Assembly (NCBI GenBank): GCA_951394045.1
Contig: OX595985.1
Coordinates: 5,332,001-5,396,000 of the forward strand
DNA from: Nitzschia sp. DOCU1
Lineage: Eukaryota; Bacillariophyta; Bacillariophyceae; Bacillariales; Bacillariaceae
DNA length: 64,000 nt
Direction of reading: 5' to 3'
Shown here: positions 29,246-39,155 of the stretch, piece after piece
How positions within the stretch are numbered: position 1 is the stretch's first letter
Layout: every line of letters begins with the position of its first letter
Translations under genes and position numbers: made by a program
Notes under the pieces: model-generated
Database searches by the model: none
Told to the model about the DNA's origin: nothing
The model's input: only the letters and a program-made list of their open reading frames with translations

Positions 29246-30017
29246 CTAACACGTTTTCATCTTTTTTTCAGCTGTGCGTTCAATAAACTTGAGAACTCTA
29301 GGGGCATTTCTGTTGGCAGAATGGACTTCATTTCCTTGTTCGTTACAACCTTTCTTTGTGTTCTTAATCAACATCAATTGATCTTCTTTTAGTATTGGTT
29401 GGGCGATCAGGAGGTTGACCATTTTGATGGTTGAAAGAAGGCGTGGAATAGTTGGGGTCACAACCACTGCAATGGGTTCCTTGAATGTGGAACGTCATGG
29501 CTGGTTGAATGACATTGGGTTGATGCATAACTGGTAGTACTTGATGATATTTGTGTTCATATATGGATTGATCAATAATATCATCTTCTGTTCTGGAATT
29601 TGTTTTCCTTTCTATTTCTGTACTACAAATGTGTGTTAAAATTCCATGCATGGTCAACTTTGTCTTTCCACAATCAAAGCATCCAAAGCATGGAGCCAAT
29701 GATCCTGTGTTGTTAAGACGCTGGGTTCATGGTCATGTGAGATGTGGTCTCAAAAATATTCGTTGGAGTGGTTAATGGCTTACATTGGGATGTTTTGTTT
29801 GGACAAAGATAGTGGTTGGCTCAGCATCTTTGTTCAAACAGACATCATTTGCCCATGAAGTTTCATCGACTAGAACTAAGCCATGATAACGCAATTTATC
29901 ATTAATAGCTTTGCTCCTAGCTTTAGCAAGAGTAAGCTGCAGTTGATGAATATTGATCGACATGTCAGGTACTGTAATTTTATGGCAATGAGATATATGG
30001 GATGGTGGAATGCTCAA
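29246..30017 (-). pseudogene. Helitron accessory gene with Cys/His cluster and a probable 63-bp intron
   Basis: Exon 1 (30017-29784) and exon 2 (from 29720) are in one frame. The 63 bases between them (29783-29721) start GTAAGC, end CCCAG and contain three stops, as expected for a short intron. The joined text reads KHPN then RLNNTGSLAPCFGC. Exon 2 holds a Cys/His cluster (CFGCFDCGKTKLTMHG, then THIC; later HCSGCDPN). The open frame ends at 29364, but an overlapping frame (to 29246, PILKEDQLMLIKNTKKG...) looks like its continuation after a frameshift near 29,400. Function unknown; nucleic-acid binding is plausible. Confidence 0.4.
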
Positions 30018-30131
30018 GAAAGGACTTCCGAATGTGATGAATTTTTGAAATCAATGGAGCAAGGGCGCATTGATGGCGCGGGTTTGGAACGAAAAAGGTG
30101 CGGCAAGGCCCGCTTTCTTGGAAGAAAGCCA

Positions 30132-30288
30132 GGGTTGGTACTACCTTACCAAAGAACAAGGGGGGTTCATCTTTGCTACTACTACCTGTGTCATCATGAT
30201 GCTATGTGACTGCCTGTAGTACAGTTGGATAGTGTGTACGCCCCCGTCGATCCATTCCTAGTAGAGGGTGGGTTGTTGCCGTTGTACC
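30132..30288 (+). repeat. Dispersed repeat, copy 1
   Basis: About 155 bp (GGTTGGTACTACCTTACCAA ... GTAGAGGGTGGGTTGTTG) that recurs at 48,378-48,534 with scattered differences in the same orientation. It lies in a stretch without a credible gene (30,018-30,575). Confidence 0.8.
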
Positions 30289-30575
30289 AGGAGGTGCTGC
30301 AACAACTTCCACAAGAAAAAATCTACCCATGAGCTCCCGCCTATGATTGTCATTAGTTCCTTCACCAACCTTTACTAATCAGTCAGAAGTTCAACTTGTT
30401 GCCTCATGATTATGTGGCTCATTCCTTGGGGCCATTCGTTTTACCTGACTACCACGCTACTTGCAAGATAAGCAATGAAAAGTTACATAAGATAATGTTG
30501 ACAAAGTTGTTACTAAGCCATATTAGAATAATTTGAATGAATAATTCTCTTTTCTATTATTCGTATGTATAATGG

Positions 30576-31737
30576 TTATTGTGTCGTGTTAATGTGACCA
30601 CAACGTATCACTCGAAGGCACGTTCGTCTGATGCGATTCCATTCTTCTGCCATTTCATGGCCAATATGAAGTAGTGCTTCTGCATCTAATGGTTGTTGGC
30701 GCCGTCCTCTGGAGCGTGCTCTCAATTTCCAAATACTCTCGAATGTCTGTCTATTTCTTTTGCTTGTAAACCCAATCACAAATGCATAGACGGCCCATGG
30801 TTGAAGAAATCGTTGCTTTGTCACAGCTGAACCGCCATCTCCGCTGTTATGTTGAGTTAACCGGTGACGAATATTTTTGGTCTCACCAATGTACATCACA
30901 TTAATATCCCTTGTGGAAATCAGTTCATAAACAACACCATGATTTTCTGGTGGTAATTGAGCATCACAAGGGCGGAACATGCAAGGATTTTGGGGAATTG
31001 GTAGACTGTCATTTTCACTGGTAAGTTGAGACAAAAGCTGACGAATGTAAGGTAGAAATCGATTTGTTCTTTGGAGCACTTGCAATAAATGTTCTGACAC
31101 TTCAGATGGATCTCCAACGAAGTAAATATCTTTTGCTTTTCGCGTTCGACTCAACAGTACCACTACTTGCGCAGCTTCCCAAAGATTGTAGTCATATCCA
31201 TCATCTTTATTTGTGACCTGAGTGACAACGGAAGATATGGTTGAACCCATACTGGAATGAATCGTAGCAGCAATTCTGGGTTTCAATCCATATTGTGTTC
31301 GTCTGGCTTGGACACCTCGGAATACAGTTTCGTTTTGTGATGTTGTGTAAGAAACTTGGACTTTTTTCCAGCCTCTTTCGGTTAGACCATTTTCATTGAA
31401 AAAATCTATCGAAGGAAAATCCTTACATCCAGGAGGTCCAGCCCAGACACTTATAGGTTCCTTGCTGTGAATGTGCTCCTCTTCCAATTCCAATAAAATA
31501 GCCAATTGACCCTGTTGGAAGTTCCTATCATTGTGGCAAAATTCAAAGCGTGCATTTTTGTAAAAAACAAGCTGTTTTTTTCTTTTCTGCTGTCTTGAAA
31601 GCTTTCGAACAATTGGAAGAGCAGCTGGGTGCCAATTTCCACCTGTGGTTGACTCTTCATCTGTTGCTAGAGATATAACAAGAGGAATTGACATGCGGCG
31701 AAGCTGCTCAAGCATTTACTTTTCCACTTGAAGACAA
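30576..31737 (-). pseudogene. Helitron helicase C-terminus fused to a GIY-YIG nuclease domain
   Basis: 379 codons from 31715, preceded in frame by TAA (31716-31718) and by seven codons that continue the helicase frame across the E4 insertion. Residues 145-200 contain the late PIF1 helicase motifs (AATIHSSMGSTISSV and VVVLLSRTRKAKD). Residues 260-330 form a GIY-YIG domain: VVYELIS, MYIGETKNIRHRLTQHNSG, then PWAVYAFVIGF and the metal-binding Glu in QTFESIWK. The tail is Arg-rich. GIY-YIG domains cut DNA in UvrC, Slx1, homing endonucleases and Penelope-like elements. The frame from 31715 to 30576 is intact; the helicase upstream is broken. Confidence 0.75.
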
Positions 31738-31742
31738 GGTTC

Positions 31743-31867
31743 TGTCGTCTGTCTGTCTGCGCGGTATGCTCTCGGATGACGTCGCCCTTCCTCCGATGAC
31801 TCAGGACCAATGACACATGCACGATGTAGGCGACAATAACAGATAGTCTCACATTCTTAGCATTACA
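31743..31867 (+). repeat. 5' LTR of E4
   Basis: TGTCGTCTGTCTG...TTAGCATTACA. The single difference from the 3' copy is G at 31830 against A. Confidence 0.95.
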
Positions 31868-31927
31868 GGTTATTGCAGCCCTTTATCGCTTCTCTACTCT
31901 TTCGGTCTTTCTGTTGACTCTGTTACG

Positions 31928-33754
31928 ATGGCTCGTGGTCGTGGTCGTGGTGTTTCTGCCGGCGGCGGAGGTGCCCCTCGCCCTCTTCGTCGGTCAGTTC
32001 GTGCTTCCGGTGCCCCTGCTGCCACCGATCCACCCACTGATGCGGCTGTCATTGCTACTCATGGCGGGACAGCTCCTACCAAAGATCCTTCTGGCAATGG
32101 TGGACCTAATCGTCCCCCTGATGCCCACGTCCTTGGCGCTGCGACTGATCGTTTACCCGCCGGTGACACGGCGGCCAATACCTCGCCGCCCGCTTCCCTC
32201 GTGGATGGTGACGCACTCGCTGCTGCCCAAGGCGGTGGTGCCAGCATTGGTGGCCTATCTGATGATTCCGTTTCCCAGCCTGCGGTGTTGCTTGGTCATT
32301 TTGCCTCGGCAGCTCCTTACTTCGGCTCGCCTCCGCCTCGCGTCCCTGGGACCGACTTGGCATTGCCACCCCACACCAGTCCCCACTCAGCACTGATGGC
32401 TCCTCCTGGCATTGGAAACGTTCAGTCGGTCATGTCGCTCTCGGACTCGAATGCTTTATTCATCCAGCAATCGAGCCCTACTCTGGTTGGATCATTTGTC
32501 CCTGTTCCCCTGGGCTTGGCCCCGGAAGACAGCCTTCGGGCCCTTTTGGATGTGCAAGCTGCGCTCGTTCAACGACGCAACCAGGGCCATTATTTTGGCC
32601 CTATCACGTTCATCTACAAGGGCGAAACGAAGCTCGATCTGTTACTTGACCCTATGGCCCTCACCGAGGATGAGGCACTACGTGCAGCCCGTCATCGTTG
32701 GAGTGTTGAGCGCGCCTTGGAGCTACAGTTTCATGGCATGACTCCACTTTTTGGGGCCCGTTTGCTTGCTACGGTTCTTCAACAGTATTTATCGCCTGAC
32801 CTTTTTCAGACCCTGGCTGGTCGCCTCCACAGTGACAACAGCCCCCTGATTCAAGATGGTGTTCTCCTATGGCTCCTTTGTTGGAATGTTTTGTTTCCAA
32901 CTAAGGCAGTTTTTAACAAGGCTTTCACGGACCATTGTGGAACACTCACAATGTCACGCTTCCAGGGTGATTTCCCGGCGTTTATTCGCTCTTTTCGGCG
33001 CCTGCTTACTATAGCCGTTCGGAATAAACTAGACAGCTCTGAAAGCTTGCTGGAACGGTTTCTGACGGGATGCCTGGAGTGTCCTCGTCCGATCGTTCAG
33101 CATCATTTTCGGGCAGTCTTCATCTCGTTCCTGGCGGATCCAAAATCTGACCAGTGGAATCTGAACAAATTGTTGGACGACGCCGAACGCCTCTTTAGTT
33201 CTGCAGCGGCCTTCAGGCTGCCCGACACATCGTTCGCACAGAATTCTTTCAGTTTGGCTGGCATCCAGTCGAACGACGGCGTTATTGCATTGTTTACTGA
33301 GGCCCTAAAAGCAGCAGTCACTGCCACTGCCGGTGGTGGAAAATCTGCGCCTTCCAAGAAACGTGGGAAATCCAAGCTTTCGGCCTACCGCGGTCGCTAC
33401 GCTAATCTACCTAAACCGACCTGGATGACGGAGGCTCCCTCGGATCCTAATGAGACTCGCAAGTTTAATGAGAAGGACTGGAATTGGTGCGGGTCGTGCG
33501 CTCGCTGGACTACTTGCATTGCTGGTCACAGGAATTGTGCTGAACGAGGCCCCTTGCGCAAGCGCTCCAAATCCGCCCCCTCTACTACGACAGCTACTCC
33601 CACTGCAGCGGTCGCCACCGCTACGAACGTGCCTCCGGCTCCAGCGGTGGTCCCCTTAGACAACAACAAGAACCCTTTCGGCGACATCACTAGCCTGGCA
33701 AATCATTTTGCAGCTCAACTTCGAAGCAGTCGCGAGGCTGCTAGCAAGAAATAG
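31928..33754 (+). CDS. Gag of E4
   Basis: 608 residues. The N-terminal 160 are low-complexity (RGRGRG start, then Ala/Pro/Gly-rich). The capsid-like part spans about 200-450. Near residue 520 there is a Cys/His cluster in the form WNWCGSCARWTTCIAGHRNC, the metal-binding motif seen in diatom copia Gags in place of a CCHC knuckle. The stop is TAG; the Pol frame starts 84 bp downstream in the same frame, and two further stops lie between, so Gag and Pol look like separate reading frames. Confidence 0.85.
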   Translation: MARGRGRGVSAGGGGAPRPLRRSVRASGAPAATDPPTDAAVIATHGGTAPTKDPSGNGGPNRPPDAHVLGAATDRLPAGDTAANTSPPASLVDGDALAAAQGGGASIGGLSDDSVSQPAVLLGHFASAAPYFGSPPPRVPGTDLALPPHTSPHSALMAPPGIGNVQSVMSLSDSNALFIQQSSPTLVGSFVPVPLGLAPEDSLRALLDVQAALVQRRNQGHYFGPITFIYKGETKLDLLLDPMALTEDEALRAARHRWSVERALELQFHGMTPLFGARLLATVLQQYLSPDLFQTLAGRLHSDNSPLIQDGVLLWLLCWNVLFPTKAVFNKAFTDHCGTLTMSRFQGDFPAFIRSFRRLLTIAVRNKLDSSESLLERFLTGCLECPRPIVQHHFRAVFISFLADPKSDQWNLNKLLDDAERLFSSAAAFRLPDTSFAQNSFSLAGIQSNDGVIALFTEALKAAVTATAGGGKSAPSKKRGKSKLSAYRGRYANLPKPTWMTEAPSDPNETRKFNEKDWNWCGSCARWTTCIAGHRNCAERGPLRKRSKSAPSTTTATPTAAVATATNVPPAPAVVPLDNNKNPFGDITSLANHFAAQLRSSREAASKK

Positions 33755-33838
33755 AGTTCCCAGGGTTCTTTCACACGAGTGTGGGCATTATTTCCATCAT
33801 AATTGGTTCTTGGCCCGGTCTAAACTAACGAACCAACC

Positions 33839-36800
33839 ATGAAAACTCACTTCACTGACTACTTTGTGCGCTGGCACAAATTGCTTTGGTCGGTCCTGCC
33901 TGGCCGCCCTGCCCCAACACGGTGTCGTCGTGGCTATCGCTCTGGAATTCGCCGTCCTCGCCCCGTCTCTTCGGCATGTTATCACCGCCCGACCGATATC
34001 CCTATCCTACCTGAATCTTTTGCCCCCGGTCGGACCGTTCCATTATCGGTCGCTCGATCCACTCGTGCCCTCTTAAGCACTCTGATCGATCAGGATCACA
34101 TGGCTCTTCTGAGCCTGACCTCTGACGATGTCCCTGTTGTCCTCGATTCGGGCGCTACAATCGCTATTGGGATCGACAAATCGGATTTTGTCGGCGATAT
34201 CATGCCTTGCCCGATGGCGGAATTAAAAGGCATCGGCAGCGGCCTTGCTGTCAAAGGCATCGGGACCGTCAAATGGAGTTTCCGTGATGTCGATGGCAAT
34301 GTTTGAAACGTCCATTTACGCGCATTGTTTGTTCCGGATTGTCCTGTGCGCCTGCTTCCACCCCAGCAGTTATCCAATGATCCTCACGGATGCTCTGCCA
34401 ATGGGGCCTGGATCGGATCTGGCGACTAGGCTTTGGTATTTTACAATGGCCACTGCCTGCCATTTGCCTACGATATGGCATCAAATTTGCCTATTTGCAA
34501 GACGATCCCTGGCGTTTCCAGATTCCGGGCATTCCTAAGTGGTTTATCCTCGCCGGCCACTACTGATGATGTTGCCTTGGACCCCACGATGGCCTCCCTT
34601 TTCGGCTCGACCCTTTCTGATGATCAGCGTCTGCTTTTGGACTATCATCGGCGATATGGTCACATCGGCATGAGTCGCATCCAGGAATGGGCCCGTGCTG
34701 GTTTATTCCAGATTCCAAAGCGGGTTTCGAAATGTAAAATCCCTGCTTGCCCCGGTTGCCATTTTGGTGGCATGTATCGCCGACCCCACTCTCATGACAT
34801 CGGGAGTACAACCATACCAGTGGCGGCCCCCGGTGATTTTGTGGCGGTCGATCAGATGGAATCGGCATTGGGTGGTCGCATTCCCTTCACTCGTGGCCGC
34901 CCCTCCAAACGTCGATACAAATGCAGCACCGTCTTCGTAGATGCTTTCTCCAAATTTGCAAAGTCGTGTCTTCAGGAATCAACTGCGGCGGATCCGACTG
35001 TCGCGAGTAAATTGTCCTTTGAAGCTGATTGTCGGCAACATGACGTCCACGTCCGGCACTACCGTGCTGATAATGGAGTTTTTACCAGCAAGAAATTCCG
35101 AGACGCTGTGGCCTCTGCCGGCCAATCCATGTCATTCAGCGGGATTGGCGCACATTTTCAGAATGGTGTCGCCGAGCGATATATTGGGGTGTTCACCCGC
35201 ACTGCTCGGATCCTGTTATTGGAGGCAATGTCAAGATTTCCCGGAGTGGTGGACGAGTCCTTCTGGAGCTTCGCCTTCCAGCACGCTGTCCTGTTACACA
35301 ACCACACCCCACGCTATAAGTCAAGCGGTGCCGGTTATGACACCCCTTTCGAGAAATTCACGACGACTGACAGTCCATACGATGTTGCCAGCTTCCACCC
35401 TTTCGGATGTCCCGTTTTTGTTTTACACCCCTCTCTGGCAGATGGTCAGCCACATCCAAAATGGAAGGAGCGGTGCTATCAGGGAATTTACGTTGGCCAT
35501 TCCTCAGAGCACGCTTCGAATGTACCCTTGGTGTACAACCCAAGGACTGAGTTGGTCAGTCCAGCCTACCACGTGGTGTTCGACGATGATTTCCACTCGG
35601 CTGGTTTATTGTCAAATAAGGAAGATCCCACGGCCATTATTGAGGCCATCGGCCGTCTCCTTGCTTCCCCTGAGAATCGATGGAAGCACAAGGACCAGTT
35701 CTCCGTCCTCCCTGACGAGAATATCAATCGGCGGTACATTGATCACGCTGCCAGCGCTACGAGGGAGATGTTGTTTGAGCATCATCGCCACGCTGCAGCT
35801 GCGTTGGCTTCGGCAAAACGGGGTTTATTGTCGTCGACGGCTCCACCCCCAAAACGTCTGCGCACTGACACCCATGATACACCTGCAAGTTTGGCACCCG
35901 AGGGAGTTTCTGTCGGAGCCACTGCGCCCCCACTCATCGGGCCCGATCGGATCCTTGCGCTAATCCGATCTTTGGGGTACTCTCTGCCGCCAGGTGTGGC
36001 TTTCATCGCCAACTCTGCGAGTGGTTCCATTGTCGAACCCGCATCCCTCGACTCCGCTTCCTTATCCCCTGATGATTGGGCTGGTATTGCTCATGCTGCT
36101 CTTGACTGCTCACCGATTGACGGTAGCCTAAATCTAGACAGTCTGCACGCATGCATTGTGAGCGCCAATCCTGACGTTCTGACACAGGGTGAAATGTTCA
36201 AGGCGGCTGATTGTCATGAATTTCTTCGTTCGCAGGTTGATGAAATCGAGACCCTGGAGCGAGAACGCGTCTGGAATGTAATTCCCCGTTCGGACCTTCC
36301 TCCCTCAGCACGGCCTCTGAACGCCGTCTGGTCGTACCGACGCAAGCGCCGCCCCGACGGGAGTCTTCTGAAATATAAGAGCCGAATTTGCGCGGATGGA
36401 AGCATGCAGGAGCAAAACCGTGATTTCACGGAGACCTACGCTCCTGTCGTGCAATGGAGCACGGTCAGGCTGGTCCTCGTTTACGCTGCGATGCTCGGCC
36501 TGGTTAATTGTCAGGTTGACTTCGCTCAAGCTTTTACGCAAGCGGACATTGATACCGACGTTTTCCTGGCGGTTCCTCAAGGTTGGTATTATGACTCTAC
36601 GTCCGGCCGACTCCTGCAGCACTCTGACCCGAAATTCCGAGACCAAGAACACTGTCTCCACTTGATCAAGAACCTCTACGGTACAAGGCAAGGAGCCCGC
36701 AACTGGTTTATTTCCCTTCGGGACATCCTACTCTCTGAGGAATTCGGCTTTCAACAATCAAAAGTCGATCCCTGTCTTTTCATCCGTCACGATTGCCTCC

Positions 36801-37894
36801 TGACGTTGTACACGGATGATTGTTGCATGTTCGGCGCCACACAGGACGTTCTCGACAACCTCAAAGCTACTCTTTCCAGGCGCTTTGTGCTTCGCGACGA
36901 AGGCTCCGTGCAAGATTTCCTTGGCGTCCGCATCCGTCCTGCCCCTGAATTCGGCGAATATGCCTTCGAGATGACCCAGCCCGGTCTCATTGACCAGATC
37001 CTTGCCGATATCGGCCTGTCTCCAGTAGATGATGAGTCCGGTCCCCGCTCGACCAGTGCGAGCAATGCCAAATTCGTCCCCGCAGCAAAAGAACCCCTTC
37101 GGACCAACCCCGACGCCGCACCGTTCGATGCCCCCTGGTCTTATCGGTCGATCATTGGAAAGTTGAATTTCCTTGCAGCGAACACTCGGCCCGACATCTC
37201 ATACGCCGTTCATTCCGCTGCTCGCTTCAACAACGCCCCAAACAAGGATTGCCAGCTCTATGTCAAATACCTCGGCCGGTACCTGCTTGGGACTCGGACG
37301 AAAGGCCTCTTCTTCATCCCCAACATGCTCCATCAACTGACAGCCCATGCTGATGCTGACTTCTGCGGTTTGTTTTCTGCCAAGACGAGTCATTTGCGCG
37401 AGGCCTCCCTTTCACGCAGCGGGTTCATTGTTGCGTATGCTGGTTGCCCTATTTTGTGGAAAAGTGCCCTCCAGACAATTGTTGCCTTGAGCACTTGCGA
37501 GGCCGAATATGTTTCCCTCTCCGATTGCATTCGGTCCCTGCTGCCACTATGCCGGATTCTTGATGAGCTCGCGGCCTTTCAACCCCATCCTGGCACAGGC
37601 TCATCCGACATGACGGTCCGCAACAAACACATTGCTTCTGTTCGTGACGGGCAGCTTGCATCCATCGTTTGGGAAGACAACATCGGTGCCCTCGAGATCG
37701 CAAACCAGGAGCAACAATACCGCCCCCGAACCAAGCACATCGCCATTCGGTACCACCACTTTTGAGACCATGTGGCAGACGGCACGCTGTGTGTCAAAAA
37801 GATTGACACCAAAGAACAGATTGCGGACATTTTCACCAAGCCCCTGCCCCAAGAGACCTTCGTGCACCTTCGGAAGAAATTGAGTGGTTGGTAG
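33839..37894 (+). pseudogene. Pol of E4 with three in-frame stops
   Basis: A single frame of 1,351 codons from the ATG at 33839, with no frameshift but stops at 34304-34306 (TGA), 34427-34429 (TAG) and 37763-37765 (TGA). Protease VVLDSGATIAIG (near residue 105); integrase with a GHIGMSRIQEW zinc-domain region, catalytic D in AVDQME and E in NGVAERYIG; reverse transcriptase with VDFAQAFTQADIDTDV, KNLYGTRQGARNW and LYTDDCCMFG; RNase H with STCEAEYVSLSD and IVWEDNIGALEIA. The last stop replaces the residue in the copia C-terminal motif HHF-R-DHV, where Arg is expected (CGA to TGA). The C-terminus continues DIFTKPLPQ...LSGW. Confidence 0.88.
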
Positions 37895-38078
37895 TAATCT
37901 TTGCTCTTGATCGGTCATAAGACCGGTCGTCTGTTTTCTTTTCTGTCTGTTTTGTTTTGTCTTCTCTCCTGACTCTCCCGCTAGGAGCACGAGGGAGTCC
38001 TGGACCCTTGGAGTCCATTGAGTCCATTGCTCCTTCACTCTACGTCACTCGTTCGCGCCATCCTCGATCACGAGGGAG

Positions 38079-38203
38079 TGTCGTCTGTCTGTCTGCGCGG
38101 TATGCTCTCGGATGACGTCGCCCTTCCTCCGATGACTCAGGACCAATGACACATGCACGATGTAGACGACAATAACAGATAGTCTCACATTCTTAGCATT
38201 ACA
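38079..38203 (+). repeat. 3' LTR of E4
   Basis: One difference from the 5' copy; followed by target copy GGTTC. Confidence 0.95.
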
Positions 38204-39155
38204 GGTTCGCGTCTACCAAAAATGAACACTGCATCTTCTGGGATTCGCGAATCAACCAAACTTGATAGAAACGTGCAGCTTGTAGAAAGAAGAAATGAGA
38301 ATCGATCAATATCTTCAAGGGACCAGGAGGTATTTCTGGTTAACGAACAAATTTCTCGAAGTGCAGCACAGTTTGCTGCTCGTACCGATTCAAGAAGCTC
38401 ATGGAATTTGAATTCAGCAATCATGTTGATGGACATCATGATTGGCGTTCCCTGCCAAGGCATGAGTTGCAATATATCCATTGAAGAAATTATGAGCATT
38501 CCTCCCATAAAGACTCCACTGCGTTTGATATATCTTGCAATAATGTCAAGGGTTGCCAAGACTTCAGCGTACATCAACCCCAACTCATCAATATACAAAT
38601 AATCCAAACATTGCCAAAAAAGAGAAGTTGTGGATTCCGATATATAGCTGCCAAAGCATTTTCGGCCATTCTTCCTGGTGTTAAATTTCCACCAGATGCT
38701 TTCATGGAAGTCAGGCGATGAACGTGAAGACCGCCAAGCTGTTTTGCACGATCTGCAACAATGCTGGTGGAAACACCATTCAGTCCTTTACACAGAGCAT
38801 AAAGGGATGCCATTTCGCATACTGTTGTTTTTCCAGTTCCTGGACCACCAACAACAACAATATTCTTGTGGTTTTTAGTGGGATCAATGTATGCATCCAT
38901 TTCTTTCTTCATTGCCAATAAAGTTTGTTTCTGCTCCTGATAGGATGCAACGTTCTGATCAAAAGAGGGAGGAGGAGGATAAAAACCGGTAGTATTGATA
39001 CTTGTAGGAAATTGTCTTGCATGGAGAATGGCTTCCTTGTCTGGCAAAATGTTGCTGAGGCCACAAGCAACAAGATCGTTCCAAAGAACGTCGATGAACA
39101 AACGTCGCTGCTCTATTTGAAATCTTTGGGTTGTTGACATAGCTTCCTCCACCAT
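38204..39155 (-). pseudogene. Helitron PIF1-type helicase, N-terminal part
   Basis: Walker A VVGGPGTGKTT at 38826-38849; Walker B LYIDELGL near 38578-38600. The two motifs lie in different frames joined by a one-base slip in a run of six T (near 38,615-38,625). The frame then reads through AVFIFGRREP into the E4 junction. When E4 and one target copy are removed, the text continues as REPCLQVEK, then TAA, then MLEQLRRM in the same frame, so the helicase was already one continuous frame (except that stop) at the insertion site. Helitron helicases are fused to Rep; here the Rep frame ends at 39113 and overlaps this one by a frameshift. Confidence 0.8.

Larger units (their letters stand above)
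31743..38203 (+). mobile_element. Young Ty1/copia retrotransposon (E4) inside the Helitron helicase
   Basis: 6,461 bp with 125-bp LTRs differing at one position. Exact 5-bp target duplication GGTTC at 31738-31742 and 38204-38208. Purine tract CGAGGGAG precedes the 3' LTR. It contains a Gag gene and a separate Pol frame with three in-frame stops. It belongs to a different lineage from E1-E3 (DSGAT protease, CTCEAEY and HHF-type RNase H end, zinc-binding Gag). Confidence 0.95.
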
